A stretch of DNA of 64,000 nucleotides from Pandoraea apista (GCF_001465595.2 NZ_CP013481.2:5429968-5493967); one strand, 5' to 3'; positions 1 to 9,757 are shown, numbered from the stretch's first letter. The notes: generated by a model from the sequence alone, not told the origin. A program made the numbers and translations.

Positions 1-116
1 GTATTCGCGCAGCGCATCACATTCTGACGACACTTGACGGCGGCACGCGCGCCACCGGCGCGTCACGAGAGTGATATCGTCCGGAGTGTTCTGATGTCGG
101 CCTCGCCATTACGCCA
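1..116. other. Left-edge intergenic sequence
   Basis: No coding region, RNA gene or clear promoter is visible before the first gene. It may be the tail of an intergenic region that starts outside the window. Confidence 0.5.
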
Positions 117-1106
117 ATGAGGAAGTCCGCGCTACCGCTCGCCCTGAGTGTTGCCACCGCCGTCGCGACGTCATCCGTCGCGGCCGCAACAATGTCGACG
201 GAGATTCAGGCGCCGGGTCCGAAGGGCTTGCAAGCGCCGCTCGCAGGCACTTTCGAAGCCCCGGCCGACAGCCGTGCAACGGTACTCATCGTGCCCGGCT
301 CGGGCCCCACGGATCGAGATGGCAACAATCCGCTCGGCGTGAGGGCGGCGCCTTATCGGCGCCTCGCCGACGGACTTGCGCAACGCCGCATCGGCAGCGT
401 ACGCATCGACAAACGAGGGATGTTCGGAAGCGGCAAAGCCGTGCCCGACCCGAATGCCGTCACCGTCGACGACTACGTGCAAGACACGCTAGCCTGGATC
501 GACACGATTCGCTCGAAGACAGGCGCGCGCTGCGTCTGGCTATTGGGGCACAGCGAAGGCGGGGTGATCGCGCTCGCCACGGCGGCACGCCATCCCGATT
601 CCCTTTGCGGTCTGATTCTCATCTCGACGCCAGGGCGTGCGCTCGGCGACGTACTGAGCGAACAGCTTCACGCCAACCCGGCGAACGCCGCCATTGCCGA
701 CGCGGGCGACGCCGCCATTCGCTCGCTCATGCAAGGGCATCGTGTGGACCCGTCCACCCTGCCGGTGCCGCTCGCCCCGTTGTTCAACCCGGCGGTGCAG
801 GGCTTTCTCATGAGTCTGTTCGCGCAGAACCCCGCCACGCTGATCGCGCAAGTGAAAGCGCCGGTGCTGATCATGCAGGGCGAGCGCGATTTACAAGTCA
901 GTACCGAAGACGCGCAACGGCTCAGACAAGCGCAACCCGCCGCCACTCTCGCACTGCTACCCGACACCAATCACGTTCTGAAGACGGTGACGACCGACGA
1001 TCGCGACGCGAATATCCGCACCTATGGCGACGCCTCGTTGCCGCTCGCGCCGGGCGTGGTCGAGACCATTGCCCGATTCATCGACGAGAATTCGAGCGCA
1101 CCGTAA
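117..1106 (+). CDS. Exported alpha/beta hydrolase (serine hydrolase)
   Basis: A 329-residue protein. The first 25 residues form a signal peptide (basic start, hydrophobic stretch, Ala-rich cleavage region near VAAA), so it probably acts in the periplasm. The nucleophile elbow GHSEGG places the catalytic Ser at about residue 146. An Asp in the GERD segment (about 259) and a His in the TNH segment (about 286) complete a plausible triad. The oxyanion-side PGSGP segment at 60-64 fits the acyl-peptidase/esterase branch of the fold. The substrate cannot be read from sequence. The ATG at 117 is chosen because it gives a proper signal peptide; the ribosome-binding site is weak. It stands alone and converges on the sulfur-amino-acid operon. 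Confidence 0.85.
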   Translation: MRKSALPLALSVATAVATSSVAAATMSTEIQAPGPKGLQAPLAGTFEAPADSRATVLIVPGSGPTDRDGNNPLGVRAAPYRRLADGLAQRRIGSVRIDKRGMFGSGKAVPDPNAVTVDDYVQDTLAWIDTIRSKTGARCVWLLGHSEGGVIALATAARHPDSLCGLILISTPGRALGDVLSEQLHANPANAAIADAGDAAIRSLMQGHRVDPSTLPVPLAPLFNPAVQGFLMSLFAQNPATLIAQVKAPVLIMQGERDLQVSTEDAQRLRQAQPAATLALLPDTNHVLKTVTTDDRDANIRTYGDASLPLAPGVVETIARFIDENSSAP

Positions 1107-1165
1107 CGCACCGATGTGTTGGCGAGTGGGCGTGTTGGCGCGCCAACACAGCCCTCACACTCGTA

Positions 1166-2356
1166 CTACTTCCCGAAGACCTGCTCCAGCGCCGCCGCCA
1201 TATCGTCGATCAGATCCTGCGGATCTTCCAGACCGATATGCAGACGCACGATCGGTCCGGCCGCTGTCCAGTCCTCGCATGTGCGCGTGCCGGCAACGTT
1301 CGTGACCGTCGCCAGACTCTCGAAGCCGCCCCACGATGCACCGATGCCGAACAGCGCCAGCGCGTCGACGAAACGATCCGCTTGCGCCGTGGTGGCATTC
1401 GAGAACTCGAACGAGATCAGGCCGTTTGTGCCGAGGCAATCGCGCTGCCACAACGCATGCCCCGGGTGCGTCGGCAGTGCCGGACAGAACACGCGAGCAA
1501 CGTCGGGAAGGCTTTCGAGCCAGTGCGCGATCTCCAGCGCATGACGCTCGTGCATCTGCAAACGCGCCGCCAGCGTGCGTGTGCCGCGCAGCACGAGGTA
1601 CGCGTCGTCGGGACTCACCGCCACGCCCTGTGCGTCGGCCATGGTGGAGAGCGTCTGCCAGACCGCCTGTGTGGTGGTGACGGTCCCCATCATGACGTCC
1701 GAGTGCCCGCTCAGGTATTTTGTCGCGGCCATGATCGAAATATCGGCCCCCAGCATGAGCGGACGGCACTGCACGCCGGAGCCCCACGTGTTGTCGGCTA
1801 CCAGCAGCGCACCGTGACGATGCGCCAGCTCGGCCAGCGCCGGAATGTCGCACATCTCGTAGACGAGCGAGCCGGGCGATTCCACATAAATCAATTTGGT
1901 GCGCGCGGTGAAGTGCTCATCCGCGTTGCTGCCATCGGCGCGGAAGTAGGTGACGTGCACACCCCACGGCTTGAGAAACGTCTCCACAAAGTGTCGCAAC
2001 GGCTGATACACACAGTCGGAGATCAGCACGTGATCGCCCGGGCGCACATAGGCGAGAAACACCATCGAGATCGCCGCGAGCCCGGTCGGGAAAAGCCGCG
2101 TGCGATAGCCGCCCTCCAGATCGGCAACGACATCTTCCAGCGCGAAGCCGGTCGGGTTGCCGCGTGCGCCATAGGTGAACATACGCTCGGTGCCGCGACG
2201 GCGGCGAGCGTCGTTCATGTCGTCCATCGAGTCGAATAACACGGTAGACGCGCGCACCACAGGCGGATTGACGGCGCGGCCGCCGACGACAGTGGTGTGC
2301 GTACCGCCCTTGACCAGGCGGGTGGCGAGACGTTTAGGAGTCGATTGTCGGGACAT
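1166..2356 (-). CDS. metC: Cystathionine beta-lyase-type PLP enzyme
   Basis: A 396-residue Cys/Met-metabolism PLP enzyme (fold type I). The cofactor lysine is K213 in the ATKYLSGHSD motif. The YGARGNPT segment (62-69) and the LFPTGLAA segment (88-95) are family-typical. The family cleaves cystathionine or cysteine-type C-S bonds, releasing pyruvate and ammonia. The start at 2356 (MSRQSTP) is chosen because upstream in-frame residues do not resemble the family. It is the last gene of a minus-strand run behind the four-domain rhodanese, with 89 bp between them, which fits degradation of sulfur amino acids with the released sulfide handled by the rhodanese. The symbol is by family; a related lyase or desulfhydrase specificity is possible. 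Confidence 0.85.
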   Translation of the reverse strand: MSRQSTPKRLATRLVKGGTHTTVVGGRAVNPPVVRASTVLFDSMDDMNDARRRRGTERMFTYGARGNPTGFALEDVVADLEGGYRTRLFPTGLAAISMVFLAYVRPGDHVLISDCVYQPLRHFVETFLKPWGVHVTYFRADGSNADEHFTARTKLIYVESPGSLVYEMCDIPALAELAHRHGALLVADNTWGSGVQCRPLMLGADISIMAATKYLSGHSDVMMGTVTTTQAVWQTLSTMADAQGVAVSPDDAYLVLRGTRTLAARLQMHERHALEIAHWLESLPDVARVFCPALPTHPGHALWQRDCLGTNGLISFEFSNATTAQADRFVDALALFGIGASWGGFESLATVTNVAGTRTCEDWTAAGPIVRLHIGLEDPQDLIDDMAAALEQVFGK

Positions 2357-2445
2357 GATCGGGGGGCGTGGCTGATAACGATTCGAGCGATTCGGAACGG
2401 GTGTTGTGGCGTGCGCAACGAACAGGCGCACGCCCACGACAGAGC

Positions 2446-4047
2446 TTACTTCGCAGCGGCCGGTGCACCAATACGGAAAGCCCCGCGCTCCTGCTCGTCG
2501 AGCTGCGCGAGCAGACCCGTCTCCCACGCTAGATATTGACGCGCCGCCGCCTTGTTGCCGTCGTGGCGGTCGTGAACGAAGAACAGGTAATCGATGCATT
2601 CAGCATCCGGCGGCAAATCGGGCGTGCTCTCGACCGCATAACCGGCCGCGGCCCATGCCTTGAAGCCGCCCGCGAGCACCGAGATCGTACGCGGATCGCC
2701 CGCGTTCTCGCGGCGCCAGTCGGCCGCAAACAGTTCCGCGATACCGCGCTCCTCCGCGACGAGCACGATGTCACGCGACGCCGGCAGATTCGGCAGACGG
2801 GGACGAATCGCCCACTGCGCGCCCGCGATATGCTCGCGCCGGAAATTCATGCTCGGACGCACATCGATCACGATAGCGCTGTCATTCGTCAGCGCGGCCG
2901 CGAGGGTGGCCGCATCGATCTCGGGCAACGTCGGCTCAACCCCCGGCGCACGCACCGGCAGCGACGCGCCACTGGCCAGTCCGTCGCGCAGCACGTAGGC
3001 GTCGTGGCCCAACTGACGCAACCAACTGGCAACGATCGGCGCGCGTACGCCGTCGTTATCGAACAGCACCACGCGGGCGTGACGCACGCCCACATACTGA
3101 TCCGTCGCCTGAATCAACTGACCGCCGGGGGTATGCTGCGCACCCGGCAACGTGCCGGCGGCAAACTCTTCCGGCGTGCGCACGTCACACAGGAACAGCG
3201 AGCGCGACGGGTCCGATGCCCACGCGGCGAACGTCGACGCGTCCACCTCCGGCACGGCGAAACGCTCGGCCAGCGCGCCGCTCGCTTCGCGCATCTGCGC
3301 GAGGCTCGACGGTGTCACCGTATCGGGATAGCGGCGTGTGCTGCCATGCTCGAGCGGCAGGTCTTCCAGGTACCAGCCCTGCGTGCCGTTCTCCAGCGCC
3401 ATCACCGGGTTGGGAATGCCGAGATTGATGAGGGTCTGAGCGCCGATGATGCTTCGCGTGCGTCCGGCGCAGTTCACGACGATAGGCGTCGTGGGGTTCG
3501 GCACCAGTTCGCGGATGCGATAGCCGAGTTCGCCGTTCGGACAGCAGATCGATGTGGGGATCGTCATCTTCAGATACTCGCTCACGGGACGTCCGTCGAG
3601 GATCACCAGATCGTCGCCGCGCTCGCGCATTGCCGCGAGTTCGCGTGCTGTCACGCGCGGCGTGTGATACGCCATCTCCACCAGTTCGCCGAACGTTTTC
3701 GACGGTACGTTGACCCCGGCGAACAGCGTGAAGCCGGCCTGTTGCCAGGCATGGGTGCCGCCTTCGAGCACGTACACATCGGTGTAGCCCAGGGCAGCCA
3801 GACGTTGCGCCGCCAGCACGGCGACACTCGCGTCGGTGTCGTAGAGCACCACGCGCGCATCGCGACGCGGGGCCAGCCGCACGATATCGAGTTCGAGGCG
3901 GCTGTAGGGCAGCGTCACGCCGTAGAAGAGGTGCGCCTCGCCGTACTGGCCGTGCTCGCGCACGTCGAACACGGCGATCTCGGCGCCATCGTGCAGCCAT
4001 TCCTTGAGGCGGGCGGACGGCACAAATTGAGGAGTGAACGAGGTCAT
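2446..4047 (-). CDS. Four-domain rhodanese-related sulfurtransferase
   Basis: A 533-residue cytoplasmic protein made of four rhodanese-like domains at about 1-115, 125-240, 265-365 and 375-480. Only domain 2 carries a catalytic cysteine (C193 in VNCAGRTRS). The equivalent loops of the other domains read YDTDAS, FDNDGV and VAEERG and lack Cys, so these domains are probably structural or regulatory. Rhodaneses move sulfane sulfur between thiols or to cyanide and sulfite. The gene lies between the cysteine-dioxygenase-type cupin (157 bp upstream) and the metC-like lyase (89 bp downstream), so it probably disposes of sulfur released from cysteine or cystine. Confidence 0.88.
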   Translation of the reverse strand: MTSFTPQFVPSARLKEWLHDGAEIAVFDVREHGQYGEAHLFYGVTLPYSRLELDIVRLAPRRDARVVLYDTDASVAVLAAQRLAALGYTDVYVLEGGTHAWQQAGFTLFAGVNVPSKTFGELVEMAYHTPRVTARELAAMRERGDDLVILDGRPVSEYLKMTIPTSICCPNGELGYRIRELVPNPTTPIVVNCAGRTRSIIGAQTLINLGIPNPVMALENGTQGWYLEDLPLEHGSTRRYPDTVTPSSLAQMREASGALAERFAVPEVDASTFAAWASDPSRSLFLCDVRTPEEFAAGTLPGAQHTPGGQLIQATDQYVGVRHARVVLFDNDGVRAPIVASWLRQLGHDAYVLRDGLASGASLPVRAPGVEPTLPEIDAATLAAALTNDSAIVIDVRPSMNFRREHIAGAQWAIRPRLPNLPASRDIVLVAEERGIAELFAADWRRENAGDPRTISVLAGGFKAWAAAGYAVESTPDLPPDAECIDYLFFVHDRHDGNKAAARQYLAWETGLLAQLDEQERGAFRIGAPAAAK

Positions 4048-4204
4048 AGCGTTGCGTCGTTGTCAGGTTTCGCCCGGCCGTTGCCAAAGCGTAGGGATGA
4101 GCTAACCCGCACCGCCCGCCGGGGCGATGTGATACGGGTGGCGCGAAACAGGTTCGCGCGCTCAGGGAATTCGCCGCCGGTCTCGCCCGGCGGTCACTGC
4201 GGGA

Positions 4205-4801
4205 TCAGCGGCGGGTTTTCACGCCGATGTCCATCACTTGATACGTGCCCTTGGCAAGGTCAAAGGTGATGCGCTCGGTCAGCGTTTCCAGCGCACGGCC
4301 ATACATGTGCAGGTGGCGAATCGGGGCGTCGCCCTTGATCTCGACGGCGTGAATGTCTTCCGAGGCCAGCGCAATGCCATGGCCCGGATCGACCACGACG
4401 GTGTCGCTCACTTCGAGCGTACCGACACCCGGCGTCTTGCCGTCGTCCGTGCGACGGTAGACGTAGTTGTATTCCACGCCATCGACAGCGGCGATGCAGG
4501 CCCACGTCGTGTGGTTGTGCGGCGTAATCTTCTTGCCCGGGCGCATGACATTCAGATACAGCGCGTAGGTCTTGTCGGCATCTTCGTGAATCAGATAGCG
4601 CGCTTGCAATTCCCCGTCGCCCGGCGGCGGGAAATCGGCCTCGCTCCACAACGCACTGCGCGCGGCAAGCGATTTGACCTGATCGAGCACCGCAGCCAGT
4701 GCGGGGCGCGTTTCGCCTTCGGGCGCCAATGCGGCCTTCATGGCGTTGATTGCGTCGCTGACGGCGGCCTGACGTTGTTCCGAAACTGAGGACGTGGACA
4801 T
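4205..4801 (-). CDS. Cysteine dioxygenase-type cupin (thiol dioxygenase)
   Basis: A 198-residue cupin. The metal ligands expected for a three-His thiol dioxygenase are visible: H95 and H97 in PHNHTTWA and H151 in EDIHAVE. The family oxidises a thiol such as cysteine or 3-mercaptopropionate to the sulfinate using Fe(II) and O2. The start at 4801 (MSTSSVSEQ) is preceded by a purine-rich GGAGAA-like stretch, whereas the longer in-frame extension is not protein-like. It lies 100 bp downstream of the ABC ATPase gene on the same strand, and the rhodanese and metC-like genes follow. The context points to oxidation of imported cysteine. Which thiol is the true substrate is not settled by the sequence. 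Confidence 0.82.
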   Translation of the reverse strand: MSTSSVSEQRQAAVSDAINAMKAALAPEGETRPALAAVLDQVKSLAARSALWSEADFPPPGDGELQARYLIHEDADKTYALYLNVMRPGKKITPHNHTTWACIAAVDGVEYNYVYRRTDDGKTPGVGTLEVSDTVVVDPGHGIALASEDIHAVEIKGDAPIRHLHMYGRALETLTERITFDLAKGTYQVMDIGVKTRR

Positions 4802-4901
4802 GATGAGAGTCTTCTCCGTAGTGCTTTTGTTTTGCGAGGTACCCGGGCAGGGCGCTATCGTGTGTTGTGTGAGGCTGAGTAGCCTGTCTATGCGGTTATC
4901 G

Positions 4902-5675
4902 TCAGGCAGGCACCACTTCGCGCGGCACACCGATCATCGGCGACGGACGCAGCACGTCCTGAAGGAAGCGCTGTGCGCGCGCATGCTTCGGCTGGCTGAA
5001 GAACTCCGCGGGCGGCGAGTCTTCGAGCAACTCGCCCTGATCCATGAACCAGACGCGACTTGAAACGTCGCGCGCAAACCCCATTTCGTGCGTGACGATC
5101 ATCATCGTCAGCCCGTCGTCGGCCAGCGAACGCATGACTTGCAGCACCTCCTGCACCATCTCCGGATCGAGTGCACTCGTCGGCTCGTCGAACAGCATGA
5201 GCGGCGGTTTCATGGCGAGCGCGCGCGCAATCGCCACGCGCTGCTGCTGACCGCCCGAGAGATTCGCGGGCATGGCGTCGATCTTGTGCGCGAGACCGAC
5301 TTTGGCGAGCAGCGTCTGCGCTTGAGCCACGGCTTCGTCGCGCGACATGCCCAGCACTTTCGTCGGGCCGAGAATCAGGTTCTGCCGTACCGACAGGTTC
5401 TGAAACAGGTTGAAACTCTGGAACACGAAGCCGATGCGAGCGCGCAACTGATTGAGCTTCACGTCGCGCGCGGTGACATCTTTGCCTTCGAAGAGGATAC
5501 GTCCCTTCTGAATGGCTTCGAGCCGCGTGACGGTGCGAATCAGCGTCGACTTTCCCGAGCCCGACGGTCCGCACACGACAACGACTTCGCCGCGTCCGAT
5601 GGTGGCGTTGATGCCCTTGAGGACATGATGTTCGCCGTAGAACTTATCGACATTCTCGAATGCGAGCATGCTCAT
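4902..5675 (-). CDS. Polar amino-acid ABC transporter ATP-binding protein
   Basis: A 257-residue ATPase of the HisP/GlnQ (PAAT) family that energises import across the inner membrane. Walker A is GPSGSGKST (about 36-44), the signature is [15 protein letters not shown], and Walker B is [12 protein letters not shown]. The start at 5675 is preferred over an in-frame ATG 33 bp upstream because AAGGAGAA lies just before it. It follows two permease genes and is followed by the cysteine-dioxygenase-type gene, so the cargo is probably cystine, cysteine or another sulfur amino acid. That specificity is inferred from neighbours. Confidence 0.93.
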   Translation of the reverse strand: MSMLAFENVDKFYGEHHVLKGINATIGRGEVVVVCGPSGSGKSTLIRTVTRLEAIQKGRILFEGKDVTARDVKLNQLRARIGFVFQSFNLFQNLSVRQNLILGPTKVLGMSRDEAVAQAQTLLAKVGLAHKIDAMPANLSGGQQQRVAIARALAMKPPLMLFDEPTSALDPEMVQEVLQVMRSLADDGLTMMIVTHEMGFARDVSSRVWFMDQGELLEDSPPAEFFSQPKHARAQRFLQDVLRPSPMIGVPREVVPA

Positions 5676-5704
5676 GGTCGCGTTCTCCTTCTTGAATCCT
5701 GTGC

Positions 5705-6397
5705 TCACGCCAACCCCGCGCGTTGACGGGCGATGCGACGTTCAAGCCAGCCTGCGAAGCGCGAAATGGCGAAGCACAACACGAAATAGAAAGCTGCGAG
5801 CACGAGGAACGTCTGCAGCGGCTTGGTCAGCACGATCGTATTGACCTGTGCGGCCGAGTACGTCAGCTCGGGCACCCCGATCACATACGCCAGCGATGTC
5901 GCCTTGATGATCGACACGAACTGATTGACGATGGACGGCAGCATGTTGGCGAGCGCCTGCGGCAATTGCACGTAACGCATGCTTTGCAGCCACGACAGCC
6001 CGTTAGAACGCGCCGCCTCCATCTGTCCGCGCGGCAGGCCCTCGAGACCGGCCCGCACGATCTGCGACAGGAAAGCGCTCTCGTAGACGATGATCGCGCA
6101 CACGGCCGTAGTGAATGCCGACACCTCGGCGCCCACCAGCAAGGGCACGGCGAAATACGCCCAGAAGATGATCATCAGCAGCGGAATACCGCGTACGAGT
6201 CGTGTCCAGATACCGGCCACACGACGCATCCAGCGCCACGGCGAGACCTGCGCCAGACCGATTGCGACCGAAATCGGGAACGAAATCACCAGCCCGAGCG
6301 CCGAGAGAATGAGCGTAATTGCCACGCCGCCGAGCGGGCCGTTGGGCCAGCTCCCGACGAGGAATAGCGCGAGATAGTCATGCAGAATCTCGTACAT
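5705..6397 (-). CDS. Amino-acid ABC transporter permease (second subunit)
   Basis: A 230-residue inner-membrane permease of the HisM/GltK family, with several hydrophobic helices and the EAA-type loop around [19 protein letters not shown] that docks on the ATPase. Length is normal for the family. The gene starts 4 bp after the stop of the first permease gene and ends 29 bp before the ATPase start, so all are surely co-transcribed. With its partner it should form the membrane channel of the importer encoded by this operon. Confidence 0.92.
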   Translation of the reverse strand: MYEILHDYLALFLVGSWPNGPLGGVAITLILSALGLVISFPISVAIGLAQVSPWRWMRRVAGIWTRLVRGIPLLMIIFWAYFAVPLLVGAEVSAFTTAVCAIIVYESAFLSQIVRAGLEGLPRGQMEAARSNGLSWLQSMRYVQLPQALANMLPSIVNQFVSIIKATSLAYVIGVPELTYSAAQVNTIVLTKPLQTFLVLAAFYFVLCFAISRFAGWLERRIARQRAGLA

Positions 6398-6401
6398 CGT
6401 C

Positions 6402-7094
6402 TCAGACTCCCGAGGGCGCCGTACGGCGTTTGGCGAAGTGCTCGGAGAGCGCCATCAAGGCCAGCGTGCCAATCAGATACAGGATCGTGGCCACCAGAAA
6501 CACGTCGAATGTGCGGAAGGTCAGGTTATCGATCTGACGCGTGCGATACAGCAGTTCATGAACGCCGATCGCCATCGCAAGCGAGCTGTTCTTGAACAGC
6601 AGCAGCGCCTGGTTGAGCAACGCGGGCAGCGCCACACGAATACCCTGCGGCAGAATCACGTAGCGGAACGACTGCAAATACGTGAGACCGATGGACCACG
6701 CGGCTTCTTGTTGCGTGTTCGGAATCGCACGCAACCCCGAGCGCAGGTCTTCCGAGATGAACGCGCCGGCATTGAGCGACAGCGCGATCGTTGCGAAGAA
6801 GAACTCGGTGTTGCCGGCGTTGATCCAGTCGCGCAGGCCCTCGGGCAGCAATTGCGGCACACCGAAGTACCACACCAGGATCTGCACCAGCACCGGCACG
6901 TTGCGGTGGTATTCCACCACCACGATCACGAAGCCCTTGAAGAGTTTGACCGGCAACGCGCGCAACGTGGTGAGCGTCACGCCCACCACGATGGACAACA
7001 GGCCCGAGACCACGAACAGCCGGAGCGTGGTCAGCACGCCGTCGCGAAAGAGCTTCAGGTAGCCGTCTTCGAGCAAAAACGAGAGATCGAACAT
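6402..7094 (-). CDS. Amino-acid ABC transporter permease (first subunit)
   Basis: A 230-residue inner-membrane permease of the HisQ/GltJ family. An EAA-like loop is visible near DLRSGLRAIPNTQQEAAWSI. It begins 15 bp after the binding-protein gene ends and is nearly contiguous with the second permease gene. It shares only moderate similarity with that permease, as expected for a heterodimeric channel of a polar amino-acid importer. Confidence 0.92.
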   Translation of the reverse strand: MFDLSFLLEDGYLKLFRDGVLTTLRLFVVSGLLSIVVGVTLTTLRALPVKLFKGFVIVVVEYHRNVPVLVQILVWYFGVPQLLPEGLRDWINAGNTEFFFATIALSLNAGAFISEDLRSGLRAIPNTQQEAAWSIGLTYLQSFRYVILPQGIRVALPALLNQALLLFKNSSLAMAIGVHELLYRTRQIDNLTFRTFDVFLVATILYLIGTLALMALSEHFAKRRTAPSGV

Positions 7095-7109
7095 TGCGCG
7101 TCGTCTCGC

Positions 7110-7934
7110 TTACTGTACCTTGATAGGTTCGACCTTGTAGTCGCGCGTGAACTTGTAGACGGACTTGCTGCCGAGCCACTTGTCGAAGCTCTCCTGCAAG
7201 CCGTTCGACTTGTCGTAGTCGACCAGGATCTTGTTCACGGCGGCGAGCAGCGCGGGTTCGTTCTTGTTCATCACCACACCCCAACGCTCTTCAAAGACCG
7301 GTTTGGTGAGCAAACGATACTGCTGGCCTCCCTTGGCGGCCGCTTCGTTGGCAAAGCGCGCCAGAATCAGTTGGCCCGCCACGAGCCCTTCGACCTTGCC
7401 CTGTTGCAGCGCGAGGAACGCCGACGAGATGTCGTGGAAGGTCAGCAGATTCGAATCGGGCAGGCGCGTGACCGACACCGCTGCCGAACTGGAGCCCTCC
7501 GACGCGGCGATCTTCTTGCCCGCGAGCTGATCGAGCGTTTGCAGCGGCGAGTCGGCGCGCACCAGCACGCGGATCGGGGCAACGAAATACTGGTCGCTGA
7601 AATCGACCTGCGCAGCGCGAGCGGGCATCCACGCCACGGCGGCGGCCAGCACGTCGACGCGGCGCGTCTTGAGTTCGGGAATACGGGCGTCGGTCGACAA
7701 GGCGCGATGTTCGAGCTTCACGCCCAGCCCCTTGGCGATCGCGTTGCACACGTCGACATCGAAGCCGACGATCTTGCGCGTGGCGGCATCGGGGAACGCA
7801 TACGGTTCGCTGGCGTTTTGCGTGCCGCAAACGAGCGTGCCGCGCGCCTTGATGTCAGCCAATTGGTCGGCGTGCGCGATGCCCGTCATGGCGAAGGTCG
7901 CGAACAGCGCGGCTGCAAGGTGTCGTTGCCACAT
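7110..7934 (-). CDS. Periplasmic amino-acid-binding protein of the ABC importer
   Basis: A 274-residue type-II solute-binding protein (SBP_bac_3 family). Residues 1-22 form a signal peptide ending near GIAHA. The mature part opens with the typical IKARGTLVCGT segment, followed by GFDVDVCNAIAKGLG and VDVLAAA. The start at 7934 has AAGGAGACT in front of it and gives the signal peptide directly. It is the first gene of the seven-gene minus-strand run and is divergent from a LysR gene 200 bp away, the usual arrangement for an inducible operon. Downstream sulfur-metabolism genes suggest a cyst(e)ine-like ligand. Confidence 0.9.
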   Translation of the reverse strand: MWQRHLAAALFATFAMTGIAHADQLADIKARGTLVCGTQNASEPYAFPDAATRKIVGFDVDVCNAIAKGLGVKLEHRALSTDARIPELKTRRVDVLAAAVAWMPARAAQVDFSDQYFVAPIRVLVRADSPLQTLDQLAGKKIAASEGSSSAAVSVTRLPDSNLLTFHDISSAFLALQQGKVEGLVAGQLILARFANEAAAKGGQQYRLLTKPVFEERWGVVMNKNEPALLAAVNKILVDYDKSNGLQESFDKWLGSKSVYKFTRDYKVEPIKVQ

Positions 7935-8133
7935 GATCCTGAGTCTCCTTGAGTTCGACCTGGGGGGTGAATCGATTAGCGGGGGACCGGTCGGTGCCGG
8001 CAATCCACCCTTTATGCCCCGGTCACATAAATATTGCTTGAGTGTCAGGCAGGTTATCGACCAAAATTCCCAAGAACAATTTAATTTTTATCTCAGAAAC
8101 ATTAGCGTCCCTGAAGTATCCACCCAAACAGTC
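7935..8133. promoter_or_regulatory. Divergent LysR / ABC operon control region
   Basis: This 199-bp stretch separates two divergent starts and is clearly richer in A and T (about 8020-8110) than the flanking genes. It must hold both promoters and, by analogy with other LysR-type systems, a T-N11-A type binding site. I could not single out one convincing site by eye. Confidence 0.5.
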
Positions 8134-9012
8134 ATGCGAAACCTCGACATCGATCTGCTGCGGACTTTCGTGGCGATTGCGCAGCACGAAACCTTCGCGG
8201 CGGCGGCCACGCGCGTCGGTCGCACGCAGTCCGCCATCACGCAGCAAATGCAGCGACTAGAGCAGGAAATGGGGTGTGCACTGTTCGAAAAGCAGGGGCG
8301 GCAGAAGACCATGACGGCCGACGGCGTGCGGCTCGTGGCTTACGCAAACAAAATTCTCGCGCTCAACGATCAGGCGGTGCAGGTCATGCAAACGCGCGGC
8401 CCGGCGGAGAAGCTGCGTATCGGCTCGCCACACGATGTGGCCGACTCGATCCTGCCCAGCATGTTGCGCCGGCTGTCGAAGCTCTCGGCGGAGTTGCAGT
8501 TGGAGATCATCGTCGGACGCAGCCCGCACCTGATGGATGCGCTGCGCGACAAGGAACTGGATCTGGCGATCTCGACCCGTTACGACGAAGGCTTCCCGGG
8601 GATCAAGCTTCGCACCTCGCCGATGGTGTGGATCTGCGCCGACGACTTCATCTTCAACTCGGCCGCCCCCGTGCCGCTGGTGATGGCCGACGAGTTGAGC
8701 CTGTTCCGGCGGCTGTCGATCGAGCGCCTGAACGCGGCGGGCATCGCGTGGCGTACGAGCTTCATCTCGCCCACGCTCACCGGCATCAAGGCGGCGATCA
8801 GCGCGGGCCTCGGGGTCACGGCGCGCACAACCGAGTTGCTCGATGCGAACATGCGCGTGCTCTCGGAAGCCGACGGTCTGCCACGCCTGCCCGACGTGGC
8901 GTTCTATCTCTACGTGCAGCCGACATGCACCAGTCAGGTACTGCGCGAATTGTTCGAATCGACGGAACACATCGCCACACGCTTCGGCCCGCCGTTTCTG
9001 ATGGGCGAGTAG
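8134..9012 (+). CDS. LysR-type regulator divergent from sulfur amino-acid operon
   Basis: A 292-residue LysR regulator. The N-terminal winged helix-turn-helix covers about residues 5-60 (LLRTFVAIAQHETFAAAATRVGRTQSAITQQMQRLE), and the rest is the effector-binding domain. The start at 8134 (MRNLDIDLL) gives the standard family length; the frame is open further upstream but is not LysR-like. Its divergence from the ABC/cysteine-dioxygenase/rhodanese operon makes it the likely activator of that operon, probably responding to a sulfur amino acid or a derivative. That role is inferred from position only. Confidence 0.9.
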   Translation: MRNLDIDLLRTFVAIAQHETFAAAATRVGRTQSAITQQMQRLEQEMGCALFEKQGRQKTMTADGVRLVAYANKILALNDQAVQVMQTRGPAEKLRIGSPHDVADSILPSMLRRLSKLSAELQLEIIVGRSPHLMDALRDKELDLAISTRYDEGFPGIKLRTSPMVWICADDFIFNSAAPVPLVMADELSLFRRLSIERLNAAGIAWRTSFISPTLTGIKAAISAGLGVTARTTELLDANMRVLSEADGLPRLPDVAFYLYVQPTCTSQVLRELFESTEHIATRFGPPFLMGE

Positions 9013-9095
9013 TCGGGCATTACGCGACGCGATGCCGGCGAGTCATCGACGTCCAGTCGAGGGTCCATCGGCAATGGCTCGCGTAACGCGCGAGG

Positions 9096-9668
9096 TCAGC
9101 CCTTTGGCGCAGTTCCCGGACGCAGATATTTGACCACATGCGCGACGTAGTCGGCCTTCCCCAGTTCCACGCCATGCTGGCGCAGAATCCCGTACGCGGT
9201 ATTGGTATGGAAGTAGAACTGCGCGAGCAACCAGTCGCGCGCGTACTGCTCGCCGGTCATGTCGAACACCACACCGTTGGGCAACGCCAGCGAGATATCG
9301 ATGTACTCACCGGCATCGAGCGCGTTAGCGGGAAGCGCGTCGAGAAACGCGATGGCGTCGGCAAGACACGCCTTCGCTTCGGCAAACGTGCCGGGGCGTT
9401 GCTCGGCATTCCAGCCTTCGCGCTGCACGGCGAGCACGGCTTCCGGAATCGGCTCGCTACGCAGCCGGTACGCAGGCTCCATCGCCTGGTAGCACACGAA
9501 GCGCACCTGCGCGGCCAGCGGGTACATGTCGGGCGCGAGACGCAACGTCATCAGCGCATCGGGATCCTTGCCCTTGGATTTTTCGTATGCCGCCGCCTTG
9601 TCCAGCCACGCCGACAAACCGCGCAGCATGTGCGACAAAGAGGGGATGAGAAGTTCGGTCAGCGTCAT
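9096..9668 (-). CDS. DUF1993 family protein
   Basis: A 190-residue soluble protein matching the DUF1993 family as I recognise it: an N-terminal LxxxLxxLSAWLDKA helix, a conserved QVRFVCYQAMEPAYRL segment near 60-75, and a C-terminal FYFHTNTAYGILR segment near 150-165. The fold is expected to be a DinB-like four-helix bundle. No biochemical function is established. It lies 89 bp downstream of the methyltransferase gene on the same strand and may share its transcript. Confidence 0.85.
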   Translation of the reverse strand: MTLTELLIPSLSHMLRGLSAWLDKAAAYEKSKGKDPDALMTLRLAPDMYPLAAQVRFVCYQAMEPAYRLRSEPIPEAVLAVQREGWNAEQRPGTFAEAKACLADAIAFLDALPANALDAGEYIDISLALPNGVVFDMTGEQYARDWLLAQFYFHTNTAYGILRQHGVELGKADYVAHVVKYLRPGTAPKG

Positions 9669-9757
9669 GCCAGTACTCCGTTATTTTGTATTTTGTGGAA
9701 ACTTCGCGACGCAGCATATCGCGATCGCGGCGGTCTCGCACAGCAGGCGGCGAGTAC

